The notes: generated from the sequence alone by a model not told the origin. DNA of 64,000 bases from Atopostipes sp963558565 (GCA_963558565.1 CAUWGX010000002.1:219331-283330), one strand, 5' to 3'. Counted from the stretch's first letter, positions 42,809-52,397 are shown. Made by a program: numbers and translations.

Positions 42809-42824
42809 ATAAATTTAGTCAACG

Positions 42825-42852
42825 ATTGGCCGTTTTCTTCTAAACGGCCGAC
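42825..42852 (+). other. Intercistronic RNA hairpin between uxuA and uxuB
   Basis: GGCCGTTT pairs with AAACGGCC around a 6-base loop, with no T run after it. A likely mRNA processing or stability element. Confidence 0.5.
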
Positions 42853-42891
42853 CGTTACTAAAGATTCATTTTAAAAAGGAGCGTCATATAA

Positions 42892-43734
42892 ATGGTTAAA
42901 AAAGAAATTGACTTTACAGATAAAGTAGTTGTTATTACCGGTGCTGGTGGGATTATCTGTGGAGAATTAGCAGTAGAGTATGCGGATGCAGGAGCAAAAG
43001 TAGCTTTACTAGACTTAAACGAAGATGCAGCACAAGAATATGTAGATACGATCGAAAAAAATAATGGAACGGCAAAAGCTTATAAAGCAAACGTTCTAGA
43101 CAAAGAAATGCTAGAAGATGTACGTAAAGACATTCTAGAAGATTTCGGTCCAACAGATATTCTAATCAACGGTGCTGGTGGAAACAATGCACGTGCAACT
43201 ACAGATAACGAGTTCCACGAAGAAGATCTAGATGAAGACTTGACATCATTCTTTGACTTAGATCAAGAGGGCATTGAATTTGTCTTTAACTTAAACTATT
43301 TAGGTACATTACTACCTACACAAGTTTTTGCGCAAGACATGGTAGGTCGTGAAGGAGCAAACATTCTAAACATTTCAAGTATGAATGCTTTCACTCCTTT
43401 AACAAAAATCCCTGCATACTCAGGAGCTAAATCAGCAGTAAGTAACTTTACTGAATGGTTAGCTGTTCACTTTTCAAAAGTTGGAATCCGAGCAAACGCA
43501 ATTGCACCTGGTTTCTTAGTAACGCATCAAAACCGTGATTTGATGTTTAACGAAGATGGTACACCAAAAGACCGTGGTAACAAGATCCTTACGAATACAC
43601 CAATGGGTCGTTTTGGAGAACCAGAAGAATTAGTAGGTGGAGCATTCTTCTTAACAGACGAAAACCTTTCAAGCTTTGTTAACGGAGTTGTTTTACCAAT
43701 TGATGGTGGATTTAACGCATATTCAGGCGTTTAA
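42892..43734 (+). CDS. uxuB: D-mannonate oxidoreductase (fructuronate reductase), SDR type
   Basis: A 280-residue short-chain dehydrogenase that reduces D-fructuronate to D-mannonate with NADH. The nucleotide loop is TGAGGIICGE near residue 15, NGAGG is the strand-4 motif, and the catalytic Tyr-x3-Lys is in YSGAKSAVS; NISSMNAF gives the Ser. Bacillus and other Firmicutes use this SDR form, unlike the long-chain UxuB of E. coli. It lies between uxuA and the second symporter, which supports the assignment. Confidence 0.9.
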   Translation: MVKKEIDFTDKVVVITGAGGIICGELAVEYADAGAKVALLDLNEDAAQEYVDTIEKNNGTAKAYKANVLDKEMLEDVRKDILEDFGPTDILINGAGGNNARATTDNEFHEEDLDEDLTSFFDLDQEGIEFVFNLNYLGTLLPTQVFAQDMVGREGANILNISSMNAFTPLTKIPAYSGAKSAVSNFTEWLAVHFSKVGIRANAIAPGFLVTHQNRDLMFNEDGTPKDRGNKILTNTPMGRFGEPEELVGGAFFLTDENLSSFVNGVVLPIDGGFNAYSGV

Positions 43735-43759
43735 TTTTTATTAGACGTTCATGACCATT

Positions 43760-43791
43760 GCAATCCAACAGTTTTCAAGCTGTTGGATTGC
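43760..43791 (+). other. Intercistronic RNA hairpin between uxuB and the symporter
   Basis: A perfect 12-bp stem, GCAATCCAACAG with CTGTTGGATTGC, and an 8-base loop, without a T run. Confidence 0.55.
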
Positions 43792-43829
43792 ATATGATTG
43801 TGAAAAAATTATTAGGAGGAGAAGAAAAT

Positions 43830-45293
43830 ATGAGTCACAATTCAAACCGACATGGAAGCGAATTCCCAGAAAGAGCGAATAAACCGCCTTTTGGTATTCG
43901 AGATAAAATCGGATACATGTCTGGAGACTTAGCAAATAACTTAACTTTCCAATTTGCTAGTTTATTCTTAATGGTCTTTTATACAGAAGTCTGGGGAGTT
44001 AACCCAGCTATCGTTGGAACGTTGTTTGCTGTTTCACGAGTAGTGGATGCTTTTACGGACGTAACAATGGGAGTTATTGTTGACCGAGCGCCAGCTACAG
44101 AGGAAGGAAAGTTCCGTCCTTGGATTAAAAGAGTAATGGGACCGATTGCTATTGCCAGTTTCTTGATGTATCAGACGGGTTTAGCCGATGCTTCAATGAC
44201 TGTAAAAATTGTTTACATGTACATTACTTATATTATCTGGGGTAGTGTTACATATACAGCGATTAATATCCCTTATGGATCTATGGCCTCTGCTTTAACA
44301 CCTAATCCAAGTGAACGAACAGAATTATCTATTTGGCGTACACGTGGTCAAGTTCTTGGACAAATGATTGTTGGAGTTGTTACACCACTTTTAATTTATA
44401 CAGATGGTAACCAAGTAAAACAAGACGCTACTTTTACCTGGGTTGCAGGTATTATTTCAGTACTTACTCTTGTTTTTTACTATATTACTTATAAATTTAC
44501 GACTGAACGTGTTAAGATTGAAGACGTGGGTGCTGCGGACGAGCAAGGTGGAATTATGAGCTTATTCCGTAAATTTGGCCGCTTATTATCTCAAAGATCA
44601 CTTTTATCTATTACAGGTAGTTCAGTGTTATTATTGATGACGATGATTTTAATGTCTTCAATGTATAACTATTTATATCCGCACTTTTATAACTATTCTG
44701 ATGCTATTGCGATTGTAAACTTTATTAACCCAATCATTGTGTTTTTAGTTGTTTCACCATTAGCTTCCAAATTTGGCCGTCAGCTTGGTAAAAAAGAAAC
44801 CGCTGTTTCTGGTTTACTTTTAGGAGCTCTCGTTTATTTTGCTGTTTACTTTATTCGTCCAGAAAATGTATTCGTTTATATTGCAATATCTTCAATAGGT
44901 TATGCTGGTTTAGCTGTATTTAATGCGTTAGTATGGGCTATGATTACAGATGTTATTGATGATATTGAAGTGAAATCACACACTCGAGATGATGGTACAG
45001 TTTACGCGATTAACTCTTTTGCACGAAAGATCGGTCAAGCTTTAGCTGGTCTAGTCGCGGGATATGCGTTATCTTTCACGGGGTACCAAACAGGTGCTGG
45101 TGATGAAGTGATCACTCAAACAGCTGATACTATTTCAGGTATTTTTACAACATCTACTTTAGGGCCTGCAGTAGGTTACCTACTTACAGCTCTATTCATT
45201 ATGTTTGTCTATCCATTGAATAAAGAAGCGACTTTAGAAAATCAACAGATTCTTGAAGAACGTCGCATGAGTAGTATGGAAGACGAATCATAA
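43830..45293 (+). CDS. GPH-family hexuronide:cation symporter (copy 2)
   Basis: A 487-residue membrane importer of the glycoside-pentoside-hexuronide family with about 12 helices. The blocks FGIRDKIGYMSGDLANNLTF, SRVVDAFTDVTMGVIVDRAPA, INIPYGSMASALTP and VIDDIEVKSHTRDDGTVY mirror those of the first symporter in this window. The ATG at 43830 follows AGGAGG by ten bases; a longer start would lie in the hairpin region. Its place inside the uronate operon makes glucuronate or a glucuronide the likely cargo. Confidence 0.9.
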   Translation: MSHNSNRHGSEFPERANKPPFGIRDKIGYMSGDLANNLTFQFASLFLMVFYTEVWGVNPAIVGTLFAVSRVVDAFTDVTMGVIVDRAPATEEGKFRPWIKRVMGPIAIASFLMYQTGLADASMTVKIVYMYITYIIWGSVTYTAINIPYGSMASALTPNPSERTELSIWRTRGQVLGQMIVGVVTPLLIYTDGNQVKQDATFTWVAGIISVLTLVFYYITYKFTTERVKIEDVGAADEQGGIMSLFRKFGRLLSQRSLLSITGSSVLLLMTMILMSSMYNYLYPHFYNYSDAIAIVNFINPIIVFLVVSPLASKFGRQLGKKETAVSGLLLGALVYFAVYFIRPENVFVYIAISSIGYAGLAVFNALVWAMITDVIDDIEVKSHTRDDGTVYAINSFARKIGQALAGLVAGYALSFTGYQTGAGDEVITQTADTISGIFTTSTLGPAVGYLLTALFIMFVYPLNKEATLENQQILEERRMSSMEDES

Positions 45294-45335
45294 AATAGGT
45301 ATTACTAATTGTATAAAATTGAAAGGAAGAAATAA

Positions 45336-46136
45336 ATGAGCGAAATTTTATTTTGTGTCGACTCAGACGGCGCAGCAATGGACACGATGACTTATAAACA
45401 TGAGTTATTCTTTGGTCCACTAGCTGCTGAAAAGTTTGAGGTAGCAGACAAAGATACTTTCCAAAAAAATTGGGAAGAAATTAACCTTTATTCACGTACT
45501 CGTGGTGTGAACCGTTTTGTCGGTTTAGTCATGGGCTTAGAATCCGTTGACTATGACGAGATTAACATCGACAACTTAACACGTTGGGTGAACGAAACAG
45601 AATCACTTTCAGAAGATTCGTTAGCAGCTGAAATTGAAAAAGAAGGCACGGAGGATTTAGAACGTGCGCTAGCTTGGTCAAAAGCTGTAAACCAAGGCAT
45701 TACTGATGCTGAGGGACATGACGTAGCTTTTGATGGTGCGGTTGAAGGCTTAGACAAGATGAAAGAACAAGGCACTGTCTATGTCGTCAGTTCTGCTAAC
45801 CGTGAAGCAGTTGAAGATGAATGGACACGTCATGGTTTAATTGAGCACGTGGACGATTTATACTGTCAAGACCGTGGTAAAAAAGCGGATGTAATTGCTG
45901 GCTTTATCGCTGATGGTGCTGACCCACATAATATTCTTATGGTCGGAGATTCACCAGGAGACTTAGAAGCAGCTGAAGATAATGGTACCTGGTTCTACCC
46001 AATTCTTGTAGGGGACGAAAAAGAATCATGGGATAACCTACGCAACAATGTGGTAGAAAAAGTAGCCAATGGCGAATTTACACAAGAAGACCATGACCAT
46101 TATAAAGAAAAATTCTGGAACAATTTAGATAATTAA
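45336..46136 (+). CDS. HAD family hydrolase
   Basis: A 266-residue HAD-fold phosphatase. Motif I is VDSDGAAMD, motif II is VVSSANR, the Lys is in DRGKKADVI, and motif IV is MVGDSPGDLEAA, so all catalytic residues are present. It is more acidic than average. It lies inside the uronate operon between the symporter and the GH3 gene, 42 and 20 bases from its neighbours. A phosphatase is not needed for the known glucuronate pathway; it may remove a toxic phosphorylated side product or act on a modified sugar. The substrate is unknown. Confidence 0.82.
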   Translation: MSEILFCVDSDGAAMDTMTYKHELFFGPLAAEKFEVADKDTFQKNWEEINLYSRTRGVNRFVGLVMGLESVDYDEINIDNLTRWVNETESLSEDSLAAEIEKEGTEDLERALAWSKAVNQGITDAEGHDVAFDGAVEGLDKMKEQGTVYVVSSANREAVEDEWTRHGLIEHVDDLYCQDRGKKADVIAGFIADGADPHNILMVGDSPGDLEAAEDNGTWFYPILVGDEKESWDNLRNNVVEKVANGEFTQEDHDHYKEKFWNNLDN

Positions 46137-46156
46137 TTTTAGGAGGAGTTATTTAA

Positions 46157-47956
46157 ATGAGTAATTTAGTCGATTTAACGAAAAAACCTTACAACTTGGA
46201 TCAAGAAGCGATTGACTGGGTTGAAAATACACTTAAAAATATGTCATTAGACGAAAAGATTGGTCAATTATTCGTCAACATGGGTGCTGAAAGAACAGAG
46301 GAATACTTAACAGGGGTTATGGATGACTACCATATTGCAGCTGTTCGTTACAACAAAGGACCAGCAACAGAAGTTTATGACCAAAACTATATTTTACAAA
46401 CACAATCAGAAATTCCTCTCTTAATTGCTGCAAACACTGAAGCAGGTGGAGATGGAGCAGTGACTGACGGAACAAAAGTTGGTGACGAGATTAAAGTTGC
46501 TGCAACAAATGATCCAAAATATGCTTACGAACTAGGTAAAGTTTCAGGTATCGAAGCATCAGCTGTTGGATGTAACGCTTCATTCGCTCCAATCGTTGAC
46601 TTAACTCGTAACTGGCGCAACCCAATTATTGCGAACCGTACTTGGAGTGACGACGTCGACCAAACAATCGAATTATCAAAAGAGTATATGAAGGGTATTA
46701 TGGAACACAACATTATTCCATTCGCAAAACACTTCCCAGGTGATGGTATTGACGAGCGTGACCACCACTTATCATATGCTTCAAACCGTCAAACAAAAGA
46801 AGAGTGGATGGAAACATTCGGTCGTATTTACGGTGAATTAGCAGACGCTGGTCTACCAGGAATCATGGCTGGACATATTCACTTACCAAATGTTGAAAAA
46901 GAAATGCATCCAGATCGTGAATTAGACGAAATGCTACCAGCATCACTAAATAAAACATTATTAGATGAATTATTACGTGGTGAATTAGGTTATAATGGTG
47001 CAATCGTTACAGATGCGTCACACATGGTTGCTATGACAGCAGCAATGCCACGTCGTGAAATGGTTCCAACTGCTATTGAAGCGGGCTGTGACTTATTCCT
47101 ATTCTTTAACGACCCAGACGAAGATTTCCAATGGATGAAAGAAGGTTATGAAAATGGTCTTCTAACAGAAGAGCGTCTACATGATGCGATTCGTCGTACA
47201 TTAGGATTAAAAGCTAAAGTAGGCTTGCATAAATTTGAAGGACGTCGTGAAGAAATCATGATGCCTAAAGAAGAAGCAATGGCTCAAATCAATACTGAAG
47301 AATCACAAGCAATTGCGGATGAAGTTGCTGACAAAGCAATTACATTAGTAAAAGATAAACAAGAAGACATCTTCCCTGTGACACCTGAACGTTACAAACG
47401 TATTTTAATCGTTGACGTTGAAGGTCAACAAGGTGGATTCGGTGCGATGATTGCTGGCGACAAGAAACGTGCTTCAGATAAGATGAAAGAAATCTTAGAA
47501 GAGCGTGGACATGAAGTTTCTGTTTGGGAATCAACAGAAGAACGAATCATGAAACTACCTAAAGAAGAACAAGCAGCAGCAATTGCGAACGTTTATGCGC
47601 AAAAACAACCAATCTCTAACTTAACGGACAACTATGATTTAATCCTAAACTTAGTAGATGTTAACTCAGGTGGTACAGTACAACGTATCGTATGGCCAGC
47701 AGCGAAAGGTACGCCAGACCAACCATTCTATGTACACGAAGTACCAACGATTGTTGTTTCAATCCAACACCCATTTGCATTAGCTGATATGCCTCAAGTA
47801 GGTACTTATATCAATGCTTATGATGGTATGGATAACACATTAGAAGCGCTAGCTGCTAAATTAGCAGGTGAATCTGAGTTTACTGGGGTATCTCCAGTAG
47901 ATGCAGAAGTTAGCGAATTGCTAGATACGAAAATCTGGCGCAAATCAACTTATTAA
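46157..47956 (+). CDS. Glycoside hydrolase family 3 protein, cytoplasmic
   Basis: A 599-residue GH3 enzyme. The N-terminal barrel has LDEKIGQLFVNMG, the KHFPGDG motif near residue 195 followed by an Asp/His pair, as in beta-N-acetylhexosaminidases of this family, and the nucleophile region AIVTDASHM. The C-terminal alpha/beta domain starts near residue 385. No signal peptide exists, so it acts on imported glycosides. As last gene of the uronate operon it probably frees glucuronate or a linked sugar; which bond it cuts is inference. Its codons are very biased, with nearly all Arg as CGT. Confidence 0.85.
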   Translation: MSNLVDLTKKPYNLDQEAIDWVENTLKNMSLDEKIGQLFVNMGAERTEEYLTGVMDDYHIAAVRYNKGPATEVYDQNYILQTQSEIPLLIAANTEAGGDGAVTDGTKVGDEIKVAATNDPKYAYELGKVSGIEASAVGCNASFAPIVDLTRNWRNPIIANRTWSDDVDQTIELSKEYMKGIMEHNIIPFAKHFPGDGIDERDHHLSYASNRQTKEEWMETFGRIYGELADAGLPGIMAGHIHLPNVEKEMHPDRELDEMLPASLNKTLLDELLRGELGYNGAIVTDASHMVAMTAAMPRREMVPTAIEAGCDLFLFFNDPDEDFQWMKEGYENGLLTEERLHDAIRRTLGLKAKVGLHKFEGRREEIMMPKEEAMAQINTEESQAIADEVADKAITLVKDKQEDIFPVTPERYKRILIVDVEGQQGGFGAMIAGDKKRASDKMKEILEERGHEVSVWESTEERIMKLPKEEQAAAIANVYAQKQPISNLTDNYDLILNLVDVNSGGTVQRIVWPAAKGTPDQPFYVHEVPTIVVSIQHPFALADMPQVGTYINAYDGMDNTLEALAAKLAGESEFTGVSPVDAEVSELLDTKIWRKSTY

Positions 47957-47996
47957 TTTAAGTTTCACCCAAAAAAATATATCCCTTAAATAAAAG

Positions 47997-48034
47997 AAAA
48001 AGAGGTGGCTGAATATTCAGTCACCTCTTTTTAT
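47997..48034 (+). terminator. Terminator of the uronate operon
   Basis: A 17-bp stem (47997-48013 with 48016-48032, one G-U) ending in T5. Confidence 0.85.
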
Positions 48035-48154
48035 ATGGAAAAATCTTTGAACCGTTGGAAATTTCGGAACGGGCGTCGGTGCGTTTCTGTGATGGCAAAA
48101 ATAGGATTGCTTATCCGACTTTTTATTTTGTGAATTAAAACTCTTCATTTCTTC

Positions 48155-49096
48155 TTACATTATTTCTTTTGCTAATTCGAATAACTTTCCGATATCCTCT
48201 TTGTAAACCCAGCGACTAAAAGCTGCACTAATATCTTCACTTGCGGTTCGATAATAGACAGAAGGGGTGTTGTCGACACAGTAATAATATTTTCCGTTTT
48301 TTTCTCGAATAGGCTGTTCTAAGGTTGTATAATCAATGCCTTCAATCGTTCCGTCTTTTTGGGCAGCGGCATCGATGATCAAAGCACCTGGCTTCATTCG
48401 TTTTTGGTCAGCGACCGTGACAATATGATCATCATCCGCTCTGATATTGATACCATTTACGACAATATCATATTCAGCAATGTGTTCGATAAATTCATCT
48501 AAAGTAGTTCGATAAAACATGCGAATATTGGAAGTATATTTTGAAAGGTTATGCATAGCTCCTTGCGCAACATTTCCGGATCCTAGTACAGCAATTTTTT
48601 GATTATCACTGGGTATTAAACCGAAGTTCATCAAAGCATTCATCGTGGCTGAGAGACCGGCAGTAAAACTATTTCTATAGACAAAGTCTCGAGGAATCCA
48701 TGGAATGGAAATCTTTTTATCGTGGTAGAAAAGTTTGGGATCGGTGTTGTTTAGATCAACTCCGATCAGGTTTTTCTTTATTCCTTGTTCTTCCCAAAAA
48801 GAGCGATCTGTCCCTTCAGGCGCTAACCAGCCAATCGTCATTTGTCCTTCTTGGATTAAATCATAATCTTCAGGTTGTAGTACTTTAAGCGAGAAGATAG
48901 CGTCACTTTGTTGAAAAATTTCTTCGCGGCTTAAAATTTCACATCCTTTTTCTTCATAATTGTCATCCGGAATTCCTAAGGGTAAGCCATAGTCTTCTTC
49001 AATCAGCAACTTATTTTCAAAGTCTTTAATATGCTATGGCAGCAAAGAAATTCTTCTTTCATTGGCGTAATTTGAACGTATAAACCCTAATTTCAT
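48155..49096 (-). pseudogene. ceo: N5-(carboxyethyl)ornithine synthase, interrupted by an amber codon
   Basis: The product would be about 313 residues and resembles the lactococcal Ceo enzyme, which reductively joins pyruvate to the side-chain amine of ornithine with NADPH. From an ATG at 49096 (MKLGF) the frame reads 20 codons to LLP, then TAG at 49034-49036, then continues in the same frame without any shift through IPWIPRDFVYRNSF, the nucleotide loop VLGSGNVAQGA and VDNTPSVYYR. Only a single base separates TAG from a Lys, Gln or Glu codon. Translation might restart at a TTG (49009), losing the first 29 codons. So it is recently broken or reads through. Confidence 0.75.
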
Positions 49097-49257
49097 CTGT
49101 CTCCTCCTTCTTTTGTAACTTTATTTTAATGGAGAAGAAGTTAAAAACCAAAAGTTTGAAGTTAAAAGAGAGTGCAATTATGTATAAAACGATACAAAAA
49201 CGTTTAGAGATACGGTATCATAAGAGGTGTAAAAGAGTATCTAACTGAGGTGAAGAC

Positions 49258-50397
49258 GTGAGAGGGAAAAGATTTTATGCTATATTAATTGGCCTAATAA
49301 CGGTGGGAATTATAAGTGTAGTTGTCTTTCGGAAACAACAAGAAGAGAAATACGTAGCATTTGAAGGTTACGAAATTACAGCCATTACTGACCGAGTCGA
49401 TGATTTATATAACGAAGACAAAACAGATATTGTCGAAAATATTGCGGACGATGAGCTCGAAGCGATTGATAAAATTTTGTTCGATTTAAAAGAAAAAGAT
49501 TTTAGCTCAAAAAATGAACACCACTTGAAGGAGACGACGGTTGAATTTATGGCGGCACGAGAGATGAGAGAGATACAGAGGGAAATTCGTGAGCTGTTTA
49601 TTGAAGACGAGATCATTGATCAAAAGGTGACTATGCCGCAAGTTGAAGCATTAAAAGAAAAATTAGATCCTTACGAAGCGACAACACTTTTCTTTGAACG
49701 TAATACAACAGCCATTGAAGATGCCCACCTACAAGTGACGACCATTACAACAGCTGCCAGTTTTGTCGCTGATTTATTTGAGGAAGATGAAGTGGTCGTC
49801 CGGAAGGATATTACGCGTGAAGATGAAGCAGAGGCCCTGGAATTAATCAAACCTATTAAAAATGAAGTCGTCAAAGAAGAACTAACTAATAAAATTGAAT
49901 TAGTGGATATCGCTCTAACAGAAATGGAAGAGGCCTTGGCTGTAGAAGCAGAACTTGAAGCGCTAGAAGAAGTGAAAGATAGCGAAGAAACGGAAGAAAG
50001 TGAGGAAGAAGTAGTAGAGGAAGAAATGGAAGAAGCACCTGCATATACAGCTCCAGATAATGAGTGGGAGAACTCAGGTTCCGCTAGTAATCCGTGGTCT
50101 ACCCCTAGAACCCCAAACTCTTCTGGAACAGAGACAGGCTCTAGTTCTGGTCGCACACGCTCAAGTGGCGGAGGGAGTTCGGGCACACAGAACGATCCCT
50201 ATACAGAAAGAAATGAACCAGACTCAGCGATTGAACCGACTGAAGAAGAGGAGGATACTCACTTTCCAGTGGAAGACGACGAAGGCGAGCAAGAAGAACC
50301 AGTCCCTTCTATCCCAGAAATCCCCGAGGAACCAACCGACCCCGTCGATTCAGAAGATGCGGCTGAACCAGATCCAGAAAATATTGAAGAACCCTAA
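49258..50397 (+). CDS. Membrane-anchored, very acidic protein of unknown function
   Basis: A 379-residue protein not recognised as any family. A membrane segment lies at about residues 8-25, so it is probably anchored with the rest outside. Residues 30-230 are helical and charged; the tail (about 235-379) is low-complexity, with a Glu-rich run, a Ser/Gly/Thr stretch near 290-310 and a Pro/Glu/Asp end resembling a wall-spanning stalk. No LPxTG motif is present. The GTG start follows GAGGTG. It is a single gene ended by a very strong terminator, next to an Mga-like regulator. Confidence 0.75.
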   Translation: MRGKRFYAILIGLITVGIISVVVFRKQQEEKYVAFEGYEITAITDRVDDLYNEDKTDIVENIADDELEAIDKILFDLKEKDFSSKNEHHLKETTVEFMAAREMREIQREIRELFIEDEIIDQKVTMPQVEALKEKLDPYEATTLFFERNTTAIEDAHLQVTTITTAASFVADLFEEDEVVVRKDITREDEAEALELIKPIKNEVVKEELTNKIELVDIALTEMEEALAVEAELEALEEVKDSEETEESEEEVVEEEMEEAPAYTAPDNEWENSGSASNPWSTPRTPNSSGTETGSSSGRTRSSGGGSSGTQNDPYTERNEPDSAIEPTEEEEDTHFPVEDDEGEQEEPVPSIPEIPEEPTDPVDSEDAAEPDPENIEEP

Positions 50398-50423
50398 GGC
50401 CAATATAAAAAGTAGAGATCAGA

Positions 50424-50468
50424 AAAATACTCGTTACAGAATAAGCGTTTCTGTAACGAGTATTTTCG
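50424..50468 (+). terminator. Bidirectional terminator between the acidic protein and the Mga-like gene
   Basis: A perfect 18-bp stem (50424-50441 with 50449-50466). Confidence 0.85.
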
Positions 50469-50482
50469 TTTGGACTAGGAAT

Positions 50483-51967
50483 TCAATGCTTATGCTGCTT
50501 TGTAATGATCCTATCAATCACGTGTTGAATCTTACGCAGATCATTATAAGTCGGAACATTTTCAATATATACGGAATCCTTAGATTCTAAGTCGGGGAGC
50601 GGGAAATTAGAAACAATAAAATCATAATCTAAAGCTTCTAAAATTTCTAAATTAAGATCCATAGCGGTATAGATATCAATCGTCAACTGATTAGAAAGTT
50701 CATGTTCGATAAAATCTTTTAACATCTGCGCATGTGCGATATGACGATTGCTGATAATGACTCCTTGCATATCAGCAAATTTTTTTCGTAATTCAGACAC
50801 AAGATTCGGCCAAAAGGTAAATAAAGTATAAATGAAGAAGTTGATCCCGTCTTCTGTCATCGGCTTGCGGAGAAATTGCCGGTAATTTTTCATTCCTTCG
50901 TATAATAACTGATAAAATTTAGGAAACTCGGCTTGAATAGCCTCCGCAAAATATTTATTTCGGTTATATAAAATATAGCCAGATTGTGGTTCTCGATATT
51001 CTAGATGTGCTGAATTAATCAGTGCCAGCATGAGAAAATCTTTATTGGCTAGAGGGATCTCGCTTGCAGTCGCTACCTTAGTGAGGATATCTTCTAAAAG
51101 AGTGATTTCATTCGCTAGTTTTTGGTTTGTTTCTGCCTTTCCAAACATCCGCTCGACATTCAAAGAAAAACCTTCTTGTACATAAGGCGTAAAAAGTTGC
51201 TGAATTAAATCGCTATCAACATTTAGCTGAAGAGCTTCTTCAAAATGTTTGAAATTTTCAGCATAGCTTTCTAAATGAGAGCTAATTTTATCAAAATTAA
51301 TCGCAAGATCTTCTATATTTACTTCGTGCCCGTTTTTATAACGGATGAGATTAACCATAGTGACGGTTTTAAGTACATGATAAAAAGCGAAATCGGCCGG
51401 TATCTGTGTAAAGTCGATAAAAAAATTTAACAACTGATCCACTGCCTCTTCATTTATGGTTTCAAAAGGCCAGTGTAAATGAGAATATTTTTCAAAAAAA
51501 TACTGATAATAAAAATAACGAATATTTTCTTCTTGACCGACTACCCGACAGGGACTGGTTTCAATCTTAAAGCCAAATTTCAACACGCCATCATTCATTT
51601 GGTCAATCATTCGATAAATCGTCGAGGGACTAACAAAAAGCATGTCGGCCAGTTCAGTAATGGATTTATTTTCGTGTAAAAATATTATTTCCAGTAAATG
51701 ATAAACCGTCGATTCACTTAGAATCTTCCGATAAAGAAACTGCAATCCCTTATCTTGTTTAAATATTAAACGAACACCACGATAAGAACTTTCAATTTCA
51801 AAATCCGAAAAATTCTTTCTAAAGTAAGTCATGTCATCTTTTAACACTCTGTCCGAACAGTTTAATTCGTTACCTAAATTCGAAAGTGTCATCCAATTTT
51901 CTCTCTTTGATAAAATCTCAACAAATTGTAACCTTCGTTTTTCACTATTCGTCAATAAATTGATCAT
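50483..51967 (-). CDS. Mga-like transcriptional regulator
   Basis: A 494-residue regulator of the Mga/AtxA class. Two N-terminal helix-turn-helix segments are visible: about residues 20-55 (MTLSNLGNELNCSDRVLKDDM) and about 100-125 (SITELADMLFVSPSTIYRMI). A PRD-like middle and a C-terminal EIIB-like fold (GVIISNRHIAHAQML, DFIVSNFPLPDL) follow. Such proteins activate surface-protein or carbohydrate genes in response to PTS state. No target is evident: the convergent neighbour is an acidic surface-type protein and the divergent side holds only a decayed gene. Confidence 0.82.
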   Translation of the reverse strand: MINLLTNSEKRRLQFVEILSKRENWMTLSNLGNELNCSDRVLKDDMTYFRKNFSDFEIESSYRGVRLIFKQDKGLQFLYRKILSESTVYHLLEIIFLHENKSITELADMLFVSPSTIYRMIDQMNDGVLKFGFKIETSPCRVVGQEENIRYFYYQYFFEKYSHLHWPFETINEEAVDQLLNFFIDFTQIPADFAFYHVLKTVTMVNLIRYKNGHEVNIEDLAINFDKISSHLESYAENFKHFEEALQLNVDSDLIQQLFTPYVQEGFSLNVERMFGKAETNQKLANEITLLEDILTKVATASEIPLANKDFLMLALINSAHLEYREPQSGYILYNRNKYFAEAIQAEFPKFYQLLYEGMKNYRQFLRKPMTEDGINFFIYTLFTFWPNLVSELRKKFADMQGVIISNRHIAHAQMLKDFIEHELSNQLTIDIYTAMDLNLEILEALDYDFIVSNFPLPDLESKDSVYIENVPTYNDLRKIQHVIDRIITKQHKH

Positions 51968-52180
51968 TTATATCCTCCTTTTTGGATAACCTCTTATTCT
52001 TCATCATACCTCAAATAAAAACAAAACTGTATCCGTTTTTGGCTTTTTTCATTTTCTGCCTCGGTTAGACCTAAAAGTGACATTGAATATCCTTAAAAGT
52101 ATTATACGATTCTATTCTATGAACTCACTGAGAGGGCGATGGAGTGAAACCGTAAAAAGGAAAAAGAAAGGGTACGCTGA

Positions 52181-52390
52181 TGGTTACTTAAAAACAATAT
52201 TGCACTTGTGATTGTTGAGAAAGTTATGGCATGAGGAAGGGCATGAAAGCCAGATGTTCGGTCTTCTGAGCCCTTAGATGCTACAGAAGTCAGAGAAGAG
52301 TCTTAAGCTTTTAAACTTCCAACGATAGATGGAGCCGTTACTTATGCTAGTTTAACTAATTATTCAAGAAAAAATCGATTAAAAACATGA
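52181..52390 (+). pseudogene. Decayed gene fragment in the gap 51968-52506
   Basis: The 539-base gap has no intact gene. One plus-strand frame reads protein-like text (IALVIVEKVMA, then KPDVRSSEPLDATEV, then KLPTIDGAVTYASLTNYS) broken by three in-frame stops, and ends 8 bases before a strong terminator. The family was not recognised. The pattern of a degenerate reading frame plus a surviving terminator suggests a dead gene. Confidence 0.35.
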
Positions 52391-52397
52391 AATAAAG

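Noticed and set aside
49368..50186. Long minus-strand frames opposite the acidic protein gene
   Set aside because: They are Ser-rich shadows of Glu/Asp codons and have no start signals.
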